Source: Paraburkholderia sp. BL23I1N1
Lineage (GTDB): Bacteria > Pseudomonadota > Gammaproteobacteria > Burkholderiales > Burkholderiaceae
NCBI RefSeq assembly: GCF_003610295.1
Contig: NZ_RAPV01000001.1
Coordinates: 1,426,001-1,490,000, forward strand
DNA: 64,000 nt
Direction: 5' to 3'
Numbering within the stretch: the stretch's first letter is position 1; every line of letters starts with the position of its first letter. A program made the translations under genes and the position numbers. The notes below the pieces were generated by a model, which worked only from the letters and a program-made list of their open reading frames with translations, ran no database searches and was not told where the DNA came from. Below, one piece after another: positions 41,606-51,162 of the stretch.

Positions 41606-41744
41606 CCTCGGTGTCTTCTTGCGTTAGCTGTTCAGGGCGTGAGTTTAACCTGCCGGCGCGGCGAGCGGACCCTGGCCGAACGGCCAATCCGCCGCGCAAT
41701 TCACATGCCGCAAATGCCCCAATGTAAATTCACGCACCGTGCCC

Positions 41745-43043
41745 TCACTCTTCCACCAGCGCCCGCATATCCACCGTGCGCTCATTCACGTCACTGCGCC
41801 GTTTTGCGAGCCACATCATGAACGTGACGAAGCTGCCGAATACGACGATGATCCATTGCGCCGGCGCCTTCGCGGTGAGCAGCACCGCGTAGGCGCCGAG
41901 CATTAGCAGCACGGCCAGATTCTGGTTGAAATTTTGCACCGCGATTGAATGGCCCGCGGAGAGTAGTGTCGCGCCGCGATGCTGGAGGATCGCGTTCATC
42001 GGCACGATAAAGAAGCCGGACAGCGCGCCGAGCAGAATCATCAACGGATAGGCGAGCAGGATATAGATCGGCAGGACATACGAGCCGATACGAAGTCCGG
42101 CGCCCGCCGGAAACAGGTCCTTGTTGTAGAACGCCACGGCGATTGCTACCGCGCCGGTAAGGATGCCGATCGGCAGCACGCGCAGCGAATTGCGCAACGG
42201 AATCAGCGCGGCAGCGGCAGCCGCGCCGACGGCAATGCCGAGACCCGTGACGCCTTGCATTACCGCCGCCTTCGACAGCGACAAGCCGAGGTTCACGTTC
42301 GCCCATTTGAGCACCAGCAATTGCAGCGTGACCGCGCCGCCCCACATCAGCGTCGTGACCCACAGCGCGATCTGCGCGAGCTTGTCGGCCCACAGCACGT
42401 TGAAGCAATGATAGAAGTCACCGACCAGTTTCTTTGGTTCGGTCAAACGATTCGGATAGCGCGCGCCGGTGTCGGGAATGAAAATGTTGATCCCCGCCGC
42501 GATGGCGTACGTAAGCATGACTGCAAACATGGCCAGATCGGCGGAGGAGCGGATCAGTGGCAGATGCGCGTGCGCGACGAATTTATCGGCGAGGGTGCTG
42601 ATCAGCGCGCCGCCGACCATCGTGCCGACAATGGTCGAGAGGACCGTGGCCGATTCGAGCCATGCGTTCGCCTTGACGAGTTTGTCCGCGGGCAGCAGCT
42701 CGGTGAGGATGCCGTATTTGGCCGGTGAATATGCCGCTGCGCCAAAGCCGACCACGCCGTACGCGATCATCGGATGAACGCCGGCAATCATCATCAGGCA
42801 GCCGCTCGCCTTGAGCGCGTTGGAGACGAACATGACGTGCCGCTTTTGCATCGCGTCGGCGAAAGCGCCGACGAACGGGGCGAGCAACACGTAGGAGATG
42901 GTGAAGAACATCTGCAGCAGCGGCGTGACCCAGGCGGCCGAACGGATCACCGACAGCAACGCGATGGCGGCGATTAGCAGGGCATTGTCCGCGAGCGACG
43001 AAACGAACTGCGCCGCGATGATTGTGTAGAAGCCTTTTTTCAT
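41745..43043 (-). CDS. lplT: Lysophospholipid transporter LplT (MFS)
   Basis: This 432-residue major-facilitator protein has twelve hydrophobic segments. It resembles LplT, which moves lysophosphatidylethanolamine across the inner membrane for reacylation. The start M-K-K-G-F-Y is used; the open frame extends 17 codons upstream without support. In E. coli lplT is fused in operon to aas; here no aas-like gene is adjacent, so reacylation must be encoded elsewhere. It ends about 140 bases before mutS on the same strand. Confidence 0.88.
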   Translation of the reverse strand: MKKGFYTIIAAQFVSSLADNALLIAAIALLSVIRSAAWVTPLLQMFFTISYVLLAPFVGAFADAMQKRHVMFVSNALKASGCLMMIAGVHPMIAYGVVGFGAAAYSPAKYGILTELLPADKLVKANAWLESATVLSTIVGTMVGGALISTLADKFVAHAHLPLIRSSADLAMFAVMLTYAIAAGINIFIPDTGARYPNRLTEPKKLVGDFYHCFNVLWADKLAQIALWVTTLMWGGAVTLQLLVLKWANVNLGLSLSKAAVMQGVTGLGIAVGAAAAAALIPLRNSLRVLPIGILTGAVAIAVAFYNKDLFPAGAGLRIGSYVLPIYILLAYPLMILLGALSGFFIVPMNAILQHRGATLLSAGHSIAVQNFNQNLAVLLMLGAYAVLLTAKAPAQWIIVVFGSFVTFMMWLAKRRSDVNERTVDMRALVEE

Positions 43044-43186
43044 GAAGCGGAGAGGACGCTGCGCGGAAATCTGGCGCGAAGCTGGGCGCTGCAAAAAAAA
43101 CGCGCGAAACGCAGCCGGCGATCAAGCGTGCCGGTGCGGCCTTTCGCTTTGTAGCACGAACGCCTGGCGGATGCAGGCGTGCCAAC

Positions 43187-43210
43187 AAAAAAGCGGCCGA
43201 AGCCGCTTTT
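43187..43210. terminator. Short intrinsic terminator between suhB and lplT
   Basis: AAGCGGC pairs with GCCGCTT, with A residues before and four T after. It lies downstream of suhB on the - strand, where the A tract reads as a T tract, and could act both ways. Confidence 0.75.
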
Positions 43211-43312
43211 CGTGTTGCCGATGCTGATGCTGATGCCGATACCGCTGCAGGCGCAGAGCCGGCTGGAAAACGGGCCCCAGCCCGGAGGCCTGAAGCCCGA
43301 AAACCCGAACCC

Positions 43313-44116
43313 TTAAGCCGATTGCTGGCGCGTGCGGCTGAAGCGCGACAGGATCGGGATCATCTGCGCGTAGACCTTCGGATTGCCCGCGACGATTTCG
43401 CCGACGTGCAGGAAATCCGAGTCGCCCGTGTAATTGCCGACCAGACCGCCGGCTTCCGTGATCAGCAGGCTGCCCGCTGCGACGTCCCATGGATTCAGGC
43501 CTTGCTCGAAGAAGCCGTCCATACGGCCCGCGGCGACGTTGGCCAGATCGAGCGCGGCGGCGCCCGGGCGACGCAAGCCGGCGCAGGCTTCGGTCATTTC
43601 AGCGAACTGGCGGCCGTACGCTTCGAGGCCGTCCGTTTCGCGGAACGGGAAGCCGGTACCGATCAGGCCGTCGGCGAGGCGGTCGCGCTTGGCGACGCGG
43701 ATGCGGCGGTCGTTCAGGAACGCGCCGCGGCCGCGCGAAGCGGTGAACAGGTCATTGCGGGTCGGATCGTAGACCACGGACTGCGTCACGATGCCCTTGT
43801 GGGCGAGCGCGATCGACACGCAGTAATACGGGAAACCGTGGATGAAATTGGTGGTGCCGTCGAGCGGATCGATGATCCATTGATATTCGGACTCGTTGTC
43901 CGACTTGCCGGATTCTTCAGCGAGGATCGCGTGATCGGGATAGGCTGTCTTGAGCGTATCGATGATCGCCGCTTCAGACGCTTTGTCGACTTCCGTGACG
44001 AAATCGTTGTGCTGTTTCTTGCTGACCTGGATGAGATCGAGGTCGAGCGACGCGCGGTTGATGATCTGTGCTGCGCGGCGCGCGGCCTTCACAGCGATAT
44101 TGAGCATGGGATGCAT
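43313..44116 (-). CDS. suhB: Inositol-1-monophosphatase family protein SuhB
   Basis: This 267-residue Mg-dependent phosphatase starts M-H-P-M-L-N-I-A, as in E. coli SuhB. Metal motif E-E-S-G and D-P-L-D-G-T-T-N-F follow, then W-D-V-A-A-G. SuhB hydrolyses inositol monophosphate and, in E. coli, also stabilises NusA/RNAP antitermination on rRNA operons. That second role is plausible here but untested. It is divergent from trmJ. Confidence 0.95.
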   Translation of the reverse strand: MHPMLNIAVKAARRAAQIINRASLDLDLIQVSKKQHNDFVTEVDKASEAAIIDTLKTAYPDHAILAEESGKSDNESEYQWIIDPLDGTTNFIHGFPYYCVSIALAHKGIVTQSVVYDPTRNDLFTASRGRGAFLNDRRIRVAKRDRLADGLIGTGFPFRETDGLEAYGRQFAEMTEACAGLRRPGAAALDLANVAAGRMDGFFEQGLNPWDVAAGSLLITEAGGLVGNYTGDSDFLHVGEIVAGNPKVYAQMIPILSRFSRTRQQSA

Positions 44117-44487
44117 GAGACTGGATCCTTGTGCCGGGGCAGCACGGCTGCTTGCCGGTAAATGAGCGCGGGATGAGCGCTAATTGAGCGCCATCAAGGG
44201 GCGCGGAAACAGCACGGAACGCACGTCCGGCAAAGGACTGGTGTGTATTCCGCCAACGGAGACGAATTGAATAAGAACGAGGCGCCGGTCTGTTCATAGG
44301 CGAAAGCCGGGCGCGAATCTCGCTATTTTACCTGAGTCCGGGCGCTGCGGCAGCGGTTGCTGCCTCGCGAGCGGCTTGACGCCGATTGGCGCGTTTTGTG
44401 CGGTCGTCATACGGAATTCACGCGCAATTCGGAGCCGATGCGGGGTTGGCGCTACCATACGCGTTCTTTAGCTTGCCGAGTTTCATC
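44117..44487. other. Divergent intergenic region between suhB and trmJ
   Basis: About 371 bases hold three direct TGAGCGC repeats near 44163-44191. No gene is recognised; frames through the region are the upstream extension of trmJ. No clear promoter was found for either gene. Confidence 0.4.
44163..44191. repeat. Three TGAGCGC direct repeats with 11-base spacing
   Basis: TGAGCGC occurs at 44163, 44174 and 44185, each 11 bases from the next, about one helical turn. They are 47-75 bases upstream of suhB. They could be tandem sites for a regulator, or chance. Confidence 0.45.
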
Positions 44488-45324
44488 GTGGACCACACCC
44501 ACCATTCTTCCGATCCCGCCGTGGCGGACCTGCGCGGCGGTTTTACGTCGACGCGCTTCGTGCTCGTCGAGCCCAGCCATCCCGGCAACGTGGGCGCCGC
44601 GGCGCGCGCGCTGAAAACCATGGGTTTTTCGCGCCTCGTGCTGGTTTCGCCGCGCGTGCCGCACGTGCAAAGCGATCCGGAAGCCATCGCCATGGCGAGC
44701 GGCGCCGACGACGTGCTGGCGTCCGCACACGTCGTGCCGACGCTTGCCGATGCGTTGAGCGGCGTGCACTGGTCGATCGCGCTGACCGCGCGGCTGCGCG
44801 AATACGGGCCGCCGCAATGGACGCCGCGTGCCGCGGCTGGTGCCGCGCGTGAGCAGGCGATACATGGCGAGATTGCGCTGGTGTTCGGCAACGAGCGTAC
44901 GGGTCTGTCGAATGAGGATGTCGAGCGTTGTAGCGCGCTCGCGCATATTCCGGCCAATCCGGCCTACAGTTCGCTCAATCTTGCGCAAGCGGTGCAGGTG
45001 TTGGCATATGAATTGCGCACGGCGTATTTGTCGGATGGCGAGGCAGCGCCCGCGGCTCCAGTTGCGGCTCAAGCGTCCGTAGGGCAGGGCGAGCCGGTCG
45101 ATGCACGGGCGGCGAGCGACGAAATCGAAAGCATGTACGCGCATCTGCAAAGCGCGCTGGTTGCGCTCGAGTTTCTCGATCCGGCCAATCCGAAAAAGCT
45201 GATGTCGCGTTTGCGGCGCCTGTTCGCGCGTTCCGGTCTGGAGCGGGAGGAAGTGAATATCGTGCGCGGCATCGCCAAGCATATTCTGCTGAAGACCAAG
45301 CCGCCGGGTGGAGACGGTTCTTAA
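44488..45324 (+). CDS. trmJ: tRNA (cytidine/uridine-2'-O-)-methyltransferase TrmJ
   Basis: This SPOUT-class methyltransferase has 278 residues from GTG 44488; the longer frame from 44386 lacks conservation. The fold begins [19 protein letters not shown]. The knot motifs N-E-R-T-G-L-S and S-L-N-L-A-Q-A-V follow. TrmJ methylates position 32 of several tRNAs. An Ala-rich linker and helical C-terminal dimerisation part complete it. It shares the divergent region with suhB. Confidence 0.85.
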   Translation: MDHTHHSSDPAVADLRGGFTSTRFVLVEPSHPGNVGAAARALKTMGFSRLVLVSPRVPHVQSDPEAIAMASGADDVLASAHVVPTLADALSGVHWSIALTARLREYGPPQWTPRAAAGAAREQAIHGEIALVFGNERTGLSNEDVERCSALAHIPANPAYSSLNLAQAVQVLAYELRTAYLSDGEAAPAAPVAAQASVGQGEPVDARAASDEIESMYAHLQSALVALEFLDPANPKKLMSRLRRLFARSGLEREEVNIVRGIAKHILLKTKPPGGDGS

Positions 45325-45625
45325 GAGCCACGGGCCTTGGCGGCGGCCCAGTTACCCGGCGATTCGACGGCATAGCGATCGGGCAGAGCCGAGCCACGGT
45401 CGGGCTGCGAGGTATTGCCGCCGCAGCTTTATTTCCTCTTTCACCCCGATTGCTCCCGTAATCGACGACCTTTCCAGCAGCGTGGGCTTCCGGCAGGTTT
45501 TGCGCAATCGCCCTACAATCGCTCGAAACGTTCTAAGCAAAGCTGCCGGTCTGCTATGCGGCAAGCATCCGCCACGCGTGGTGTTTCGCGCAGGCGGTCT
45601 TTTCCCTCACGACACAGTCCCTGCC
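45325..45625. other. Intergenic region upstream of cysE
   Basis: About 300 bases without a recognised gene. A TACAAT hexamer (45514-45519) is a possible -10 without a good -35. The open frame of cysE extends back to 45308, but the extension is not conserved. Confidence 0.4.
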
Positions 45626-46459
45626 ATGTTCATGAGACTTCGCGAAGACATTGCCACGATCCGCGAGCGCGATCCCGCCGCCCGCAGCGCCTGGGAAGTC
45701 CTCACGTGTTACCCGGGTCTGCACGCGCTCGTGCTACACCGGCTCGCCCACGCGTGCTGGCAGGCCAGGCGCCGCTGGCTCGCGCGTTTCGTCTCGCAGA
45801 TGGCGCGTTTTATGACCGGCATCGAAATTCATCCAGGCGCGACGCTGGGGCGCCGGGTGTTCATCGATCACGGCATGGGCGTCGTGATTGGCGAGACGGC
45901 GCAAATCGGCGACGACTGCACGATCTACCAGGGCGTGACGCTCGGCGGCACGTCGCTCACGCGGGGTGAGAAGCGCCATCCGACGCTCGAGCGCGGCGTG
46001 ATCGTCGGAGCGGGCGCGAAGGTGCTTGGCGGCTTTACGATTGGCGCGGACGCGAAGATTGGCTCGAATGCCGTGGTCACGAAACCGGTGCCGGCAGGCG
46101 GCACGGCGGTGGGCAATCCGGCCCGGATCATCGTTCCGGCGGCGGCTTCTGTCGTGTCAGCCGCTGCGTCCAATGCACAGTCAGGCGCCGCGCGCGACGC
46201 CAAACGCACGTCCGAGCGCAGCGCATTCTGCGCATACGGCATCACACCGAATGCGGACGATCCGGTGTCGCTGGCAATTCACGGCCTGATCGATCACGCC
46301 GCCACGCAATCGAAGCGTATCGACGAAATCGTCGACGCGCTGGAGCGGCTGGGAACAAGTCTCGAAGGGCTGCAAGGCGCCGATGCGGCGTTGCTCGACT
46401 TGCGGCGCCTGTCGGCCGCGATTGCAGGAAAGGTGGAAGGCGTGGGGGCGGAGCGCTAG
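45626..46459 (+). CDS. cysE: Serine O-acetyltransferase
   Basis: CysE makes O-acetylserine for cysteine synthesis. The 277-residue product has the short form: a brief N-terminal helical part, then left-handed hexapeptide repeats with [17 protein letters not shown] and G-V-T-L-G-G-T. The C-terminal about 90 residues after V-G-N-P-A-R are an extension with no hexapeptide pattern, ending in a coiled part. This tail is not in the E. coli enzyme. ATG 45626 is used; 45632 is also in frame. Confidence 0.9.
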   Translation: MFMRLREDIATIRERDPAARSAWEVLTCYPGLHALVLHRLAHACWQARRRWLARFVSQMARFMTGIEIHPGATLGRRVFIDHGMGVVIGETAQIGDDCTIYQGVTLGGTSLTRGEKRHPTLERGVIVGAGAKVLGGFTIGADAKIGSNAVVTKPVPAGGTAVGNPARIIVPAAASVVSAAASNAQSGAARDAKRTSERSAFCAYGITPNADDPVSLAIHGLIDHAATQSKRIDEIVDALERLGTSLEGLQGADAALLDLRRLSAAIAGKVEGVGAER

Positions 46460-46472
46460 TCCTCCATTGGGT

Positions 46473-46491
46473 GCGCGGGAACATCCCGCGC
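46473..46491 (+). repeat. GC-rich hairpin after cysE
   Basis: GCGCGGGA pairs with TCCCGCGC around an ACA loop, 14 bases after the cysE stop. It has no T tract, so it is either a weak terminator or an mRNA-stabilising element. Confidence 0.45.
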
Positions 46492-46608
46492 GCGACGCCG
46501 GCGCATCATGTCCATTCGCGTGCGCGTGCCGGCAGAGCAAACAGCCATTCGCCGTCACCTGGCGTGGCCGATGCACACCGCCAGTCACCGGCACCTCGCC
46601 CGCGCCGA

Positions 46609-47406
46609 TCAATCCAGCGGCAGTGCCCGAATCCCTTCCGCGTCGATCCGCAGATAACCGCCGCGGCGCTCGCCGTGGTCGAGATCCCAATCCGGCAACA
46701 CCCAGCGCATGCCGTCCGGCTCGTGGTGCCGCGCCGGGCGGTGCGTGTGCCCGTGAATGATCGTGGCCGTTTTCGACGACTTGAATAAAGCAGCGACGGA
46801 CTTCTTCGTCACGTCATACTTCGGCGAAACCGGGCGTGAGCGGCCTCGCTCACTTTTCGAACGCATATTCTCCGCAAGCGCCTGACGCCAACGAAACGGC
46901 CACGCGAGAAACAGCATCTGTGCCAGACGGTTGCGCGCAAAGGACCGGAAAAATTGATAGCCGCGATCCGCAGTGCAGAGACCGTCACCATGCGCGAGGG
47001 TCATACGCGTGCCGAATGCGGTGATCACGAACGGATCGGGCAGCCAGATCGCGCCGGCCGCTTTCATGAAGCGCTTGCCGAGCAGAAAATCGCGATTGCC
47101 GTGCATGATGTAGAGCGCGATGCCGCGCTCCGACAGCGTATGCAACAACGCCGCCATTCGCGTGGCGAACGGCTCGACGAGCATGTCGTCGCCGACCCAA
47201 TACTCGAACAGATCGCCGAGAATGAAAACCGAATCCGCCTGCTCGGCCGTGACGCGAATGAAGTGCTCGAACGCGGCGACCGTGTGCGGACTCGCCTCGC
47301 TCAGATGAATATCGGAGAGGAAAAAAAACGGGCGTGCGGCGTGCGGGCGTTTGCCCTCGCCAGGCACGCCCGCGGCGACGCTTCGCAGCGGCGTTTCTTG
47401 CAGCAT
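46609..47406 (-). CDS. lpxH: UDP-2,3-diacylglucosamine diphosphatase
   Basis: LpxH cleaves UDP-2,3-diacylglucosamine to lipid X in lipid A synthesis at the inner membrane. It shows the calcineurin-like metal motifs in order: S-D-I-H-L, G-D-L-F-E-Y-W-V-G-D-D, H-G-N-R-D-F, H-G-D and G-H-T-H-R-P. The 265-residue length is slightly above the E. coli enzyme because of a longer N-terminus. It follows ppiB on the same strand after 47 bases, the usual ppiB-lpxH arrangement. Confidence 0.95.
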   Translation of the reverse strand: MLQETPLRSVAAGVPGEGKRPHAARPFFFLSDIHLSEASPHTVAAFEHFIRVTAEQADSVFILGDLFEYWVGDDMLVEPFATRMAALLHTLSERGIALYIMHGNRDFLLGKRFMKAAGAIWLPDPFVITAFGTRMTLAHGDGLCTADRGYQFFRSFARNRLAQMLFLAWPFRWRQALAENMRSKSERGRSRPVSPKYDVTKKSVAALFKSSKTATIIHGHTHRPARHHEPDGMRWVLPDWDLDHGERRGGYLRIDAEGIRALPLD

Positions 47407-47453
47407 TGAAGGTGCCTGATGTCAGTTCGAACGGGTTGGCCCTTATCGGACGT

Positions 47454-47948
47454 TTAGTCGACGATTACCGCTTTTTCGATCACGACGTCGTCAGCCGGCA
47501 CGTCCTGATGGAAGCCCTTCGAACCCGTCTTGACCTTCTTGATCTTCTCGACGATGTCCATGCCGTCGACGACCTTGCCGAACACGGCGTAGCCCCAGCC
47601 CTGCGGCGTCGGCGACGAGTGGTTCAGGAAGTCGTTGTCGTTCACGTTGATGAAGAACTGCGCGGTTGCCGAATGCGGGTCGTTCGTACGCGCCATTGCG
47701 ATCGAGCCGTTGACGTTCTTCAGGCCGTTGTTCGCTTCGTTGGTGATCGGCTCGGCCGTCGGCTTCTGCTTCATGCCGGGTTCGAAACCGCCGCCCTGGA
47801 TCATGAAGCCGTCGATCACGCGGTGGAATACGGTGTTGTCGTAGTGACCGGCCTTCACGTAGTTGAGGAAGTTCTCAACCGACTTCGGCGCTTTCTCAGC
47901 GTCCAGTTCGAGTTTGATGACGCCGTGGTTCGTGTGCAGTTCAACCAT
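47454..47948 (-). CDS. ppiB: Cytosolic cyclophilin-type peptidyl-prolyl isomerase
   Basis: The product has 164 residues from ATG 47948; the frame extends upstream to 48035 without support. Cyclophilin signatures are [19 protein letters not shown] and W-G-Y-A-V-F-G-K. No signal peptide is present, so it acts in the cytosol. It follows the exported cyclophilin gene, and both are probably transcribed with lpxH. Confidence 0.95.
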   Translation of the reverse strand: MVELHTNHGVIKLELDAEKAPKSVENFLNYVKAGHYDNTVFHRVIDGFMIQGGGFEPGMKQKPTAEPITNEANNGLKNVNGSIAMARTNDPHSATAQFFINVNDNDFLNHSSPTPQGWGYAVFGKVVDGMDIVEKIKKVKTGSKGFHQDVPADDVVIEKAVIVD

Positions 47949-48101
47949 GATGGAATCCTTTGATGAACGGGGTGGGTAAAAGGCGTGGCCGCCCGTCATG
48001 CGAGTTGCGATGACGGCGGGCCACGCCGGGGGCATAGAGTTAATGTTGACTTCTTGTGCAGCGTGCCGGGTGCTGCTTTCTTGTTCTGCTTTGTTCTGTT
48101 C

Positions 48102-48683
48102 CTACTTGCCGACAACCGTGGCCGATTCGATCACGACCGCCTTCTGCGGCACGTCGCTCATCGGGCCGCGCGTGGTGGTGGGCGTGCCTTCGATCTTCTT
48201 CACGACATCCATGCCGCTCGTGACCTTGCCGAACACCGCGTAGCCGTTGCCGTCCGGATTCGGATAGTCGAGGCCGCCGTTGTCCACCGTGTTGATGAAG
48301 AACTGCGCGGTGGCCGAATTCGGATCGCTGGTGCGCGCCATGGCGAGCGTGCCCGCAGTGTTCTTCAGACCGTTACGGCTTTCGAGCGGAATCGGCGCGC
48401 GCGTGGGCTTCTCGGCGAAGCTCTGCGTATAACCGCCGCCCTGGATCATGAAGCCGCGAATCACGCGATGGAAAATCGTGCCGCTGTACTGGCCGGACTT
48501 CACGTAGTCGAGGAAGTTGGCGACGGTTTTCGGCGCCTTCTCAGGATACAGCTCGACGCGGATGTCGCCTTCCGTGGTCTTGAAGAGGACGGACGGATGC
48601 GCGGCCTGCGAACCGGACTGGGCAAAAGCGGGGGCGTTTGCGATCAGGGCGGCGCTGCCGAGCGCCAACATCAACCATTTCAT
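48102..48683 (-). CDS. ppiA: Periplasmic cyclophilin-type peptidyl-prolyl isomerase
   Basis: The product has 193 residues from ATG 48683. It begins with a signal peptide (about residues 1-22, ending A-F-A-Q) and then a cyclophilin domain very like its cytosolic neighbour: F-H-R-V-I-R-G-F-M-I-Q-G-G and A-Q-F-F-I-N. It should catalyse proline isomerisation in the periplasm. The tandem pair looks like a local duplication with different targeting. It lies downstream of the TPR gene on the same strand. Confidence 0.92.
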   Translation of the reverse strand: MKWLMLALGSAALIANAPAFAQSGSQAAHPSVLFKTTEGDIRVELYPEKAPKTVANFLDYVKSGQYSGTIFHRVIRGFMIQGGGYTQSFAEKPTRAPIPLESRNGLKNTAGTLAMARTSDPNSATAQFFINTVDNGGLDYPNPDGNGYAVFGKVTSGMDVVKKIEGTPTTTRGPMSDVPQKAVVIESATVVGK

Positions 48684-48732
48684 GAAGATCCTCAGGGTTG
48701 GAAAAAACGTATTGGCGAAAAGTGTGACGGCC

Positions 48733-49461
48733 TTATCGCGACGGCGCCATATAGGGTGGCATGGCGAGCGAGCCATTCGCGCCGCCGAACTGGAAGCTCG
48801 GTGTCTGCGTCATATCCGAGGTAGCGCGCGGGGCGCTGGCCTCGACAGGCGCGGCGACTTTTTTCGCCGGCACGGAGCCCTTGGGCGGCGAGACGATTTT
48901 CTGGATGTCGACGAGGCGCTGCGTAGTGGTCGGGCTCGCCTTGCCGAGGCCCTGCGCGCGGCGATAGGCTGCATCGGCCATGCGCAGATACAGATCGCCG
49001 AGATTCTCGTACGCGAGGCCGTAAGACGGGTTCACTTTGGTCGCCGTTTCGAGCGCGGCGCGTGCTTCGTCATAACGGCCGTGCTTCGCGTAGAGCGCCG
49101 CGAGGTTGTTATACGGCTCGGGCAGCTCAGGGTACATCTGCGTGAGTTCGGTGAACGCGGTGATCGCTTCGTCGTCGCGATTCAGGTGAGCCAGCACCGT
49201 GCCGCGCTTGAACTTTGCTTGCGCGTCGTGCGGATTCGAGGCGATGCGCGCGTCGAGTTGGGTGAGCGAGGCTTGCCAGTTTTTCTGCGCGATCGACGCG
49301 TCGATCTCCGGCGTGTTGTCACGCACGGCGGGGCCCTGCGGCATCGTGGCGGCTTTCTGCGCGTACGCGCCAGCACCCGGCAAGACCGTGAGGGCGACGG
49401 CGCAGAATGCCGTCGCGGCGAGGGTCGCAGCGCTGCGCGCGCGGCCGCTGGAAGGTTTCAT
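48733..49461 (-). CDS. Exported tetratricopeptide repeat protein
   Basis: The product has 242 residues from ATG 49461, with a signal peptide (about residues 1-35, ending A-Y-A-Q). Three or four TPR units follow (about residues 50-165), recognised by A-K-F-K-R-G-T-V-L-A-H-L and Y-N-N-L-A-A-L-Y-A-K. The tail is Lys/Pro/Ala-rich. It is probably a periplasmic scaffold. It is the first gene of the TPR-ppiA-ppiB-lpxH run and is divergent from cysS; TATAAC on the - strand near 49480 may be its -10. Confidence 0.85.
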   Translation of the reverse strand: MKPSSGRARSAATLAATAFCAVALTVLPGAGAYAQKAATMPQGPAVRDNTPEIDASIAQKNWQASLTQLDARIASNPHDAQAKFKRGTVLAHLNRDDEAITAFTELTQMYPELPEPYNNLAALYAKHGRYDEARAALETATKVNPSYGLAYENLGDLYLRMADAAYRRAQGLGKASPTTTQRLVDIQKIVSPPKGSVPAKKVAAPVEASAPRATSDMTQTPSFQFGGANGSLAMPPYMAPSR

Positions 49462-49717
49462 AGGCTCAGGTCTGGATGTTATACTCCGACCCATTCTAAC
49501 AAAAGGTCTGCGCGTTCCGTCGAACCGCAAACTGTCTTTTCGCCACTCGTGGTCGTCTCCGCCTTGATCGCAGCCTGACCGCCGCACCAGGTGCACCGGT
49601 TTTGCTGTGCGTGCTGCAGTACAGAGCGGCAGTACAGGACACCCCCGCCGTCTTCTCGCGGGGTGCCTCATGCACGAAACACATTGCGGATTTCTTTCGG
49701 CCCACGCACCGTTCTCT

Positions 49718-51115
49718 ATGGAATCACTGCGCATCTACAACACGCTCGCGCGTGACAAGCAAACTTTCGTGCCGCGGCAAGATGGCGTCGTGCGGATGTA
49801 CGTCTGCGGGATGACCGTATACGACTATTGTCACGTCGGTCATGCACGCGTGATGGTCGTGTTCGACATCGTGCAGCGGTGGTTGCGCAAGCTCGGTTAC
49901 AACGTGACCTACGTGCGCAATATCACGGATATCGACGACAAGATCATCCGGCGCGCAGTCGAGAACGGCGAAACGATCAAATCGCTGACCGATCGCTTCA
50001 TCAAGGCGTTGCATGAAGATGCGGATGCGCTCGGCATCGAGCGGCCCGATCTTGAACCGCGTGCCACCGATTTCATCCCACAGATGCTCGGCATGATCGA
50101 GAAGCTCGAGGCGAACGGCTACGCATATCAGGCGGCCGATGGCGACGTGAATTACGCGGTGCGCAAGTTCGCGGACTACGGCAAGCTGTCGGGCAAGTCG
50201 CTCGAAGATCTGCGCGCCGGCGAACGCGTTGCCGCGAACGACGCGAAGCAGGACCCGCTCGACTTCGTGTTGTGGAAGCAGGCGAAACCGGACGAACCGG
50301 CGGATACCGGCTGGGAATCGAAATACGGGCGCGGCCGTCCGGGCTGGCATATCGAATGCTCCGCGATGGGCTGCACGCTGCTCGGCGAACATTTCGACAT
50401 TCATGGCGGTGGTCAGGACCTGCAGTTTCCGCACCACGAGAACGAGATTGCGCAAAGCGAAGCCGCGACCGGAGAAACCTTCGTCAATTACTGGATGCAC
50501 AACGGCTACGTACAGATCGACAATGAGAAGATGTCGAAGTCGTTGAACAATTTCTTTACGATTCGCGAAGTTTTGGCGCAGTACGATGCCGAGGTCGTGC
50601 GGTTTTTTATCGCGCGCGCGCATTACCGTTCGCCGTTGAATTACAGCGACGTCCATATCGACGACGCCCGCAATGCGCTCGCACGTTTGTACACCGCGCT
50701 GAAAGACGTCACGCCGGACGGCGCGGAGCTCGACTGGAACGAAGCGCATGCGCAGCGTTTCCAGGCAGCAATGAACGACGACTTCAACACACCGGTTGCA
50801 GTGTCGGTGTTGTTCGAGTTGGCAACTGAAGTGAACCGCACGCGCGACCCCGCGCTGGCCCGTCAATTGCGCTCGCTTGGCGCTGTGCTCGGGTTGCTCG
50901 GCCGGGAGCCGCGTGCATACCTGCAGCAGGCTGCGGGCGCCGCCGCGGAAGGCGCGCTCGACGCCGCCGCGATCGAAGCGAAGATCGCCGCGCGCGTGGC
51001 CGCCAAGCAGGCGAAAGACTATGCGGCAGCAGACCGGATCCGGGCCGAATTGCTCGAGGCCGGCGTTGCACTTGAAGACAAACCCGGCGGGTTGACTGAG
51101 TGGCGGCGCGTGTGA
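49718..51115 (+). CDS. cysS: Cysteine--tRNA ligase
   Basis: This 465-residue class I synthetase charges tRNA-Cys. Zinc ligand C in V-C-G-M-T-V-Y-D, the HIGH-like H-V-G-H-A-R, a C-S-A-M-G zinc ligand segment and H-H-E-N-E follow, then K-M-S-K-S-L-N. ATG 49718 is used; frames upstream to 49607 are not conserved. A leader hairpin (about 49640-49648 with 49658-49665, one bulged C) lies about 50 bases before the start. It could be regulatory, but no T-box features are seen. Confidence 0.97.
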   Translation: MESLRIYNTLARDKQTFVPRQDGVVRMYVCGMTVYDYCHVGHARVMVVFDIVQRWLRKLGYNVTYVRNITDIDDKIIRRAVENGETIKSLTDRFIKALHEDADALGIERPDLEPRATDFIPQMLGMIEKLEANGYAYQAADGDVNYAVRKFADYGKLSGKSLEDLRAGERVAANDAKQDPLDFVLWKQAKPDEPADTGWESKYGRGRPGWHIECSAMGCTLLGEHFDIHGGGQDLQFPHHENEIAQSEAATGETFVNYWMHNGYVQIDNEKMSKSLNNFFTIREVLAQYDAEVVRFFIARAHYRSPLNYSDVHIDDARNALARLYTALKDVTPDGAELDWNEAHAQRFQAAMNDDFNTPVAVSVLFELATEVNRTRDPALARQLRSLGAVLGLLGREPRAYLQQAAGAAAEGALDAAAIEAKIAARVAAKQAKDYAAADRIRAELLEAGVALEDKPGGLTEWRRV

Positions 51116-51162
51116 GCGCACCTCGTACTTCCCTTTGATCGACTCGCCAGGCAGGAGGCAGG

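Noticed and set aside
44386..44487. Longer N-terminus for TrmJ
   Set aside because: No ribosome-binding site and no conserved residues; the GTG at 44488 sits just before the methyltransferase fold.
49562..49717. T-box or other riboswitch before cysS
   Set aside because: There is one hairpin with a bulge but no T-box sequence or antiterminator pair, and T-boxes are not expected in beta-proteobacteria.
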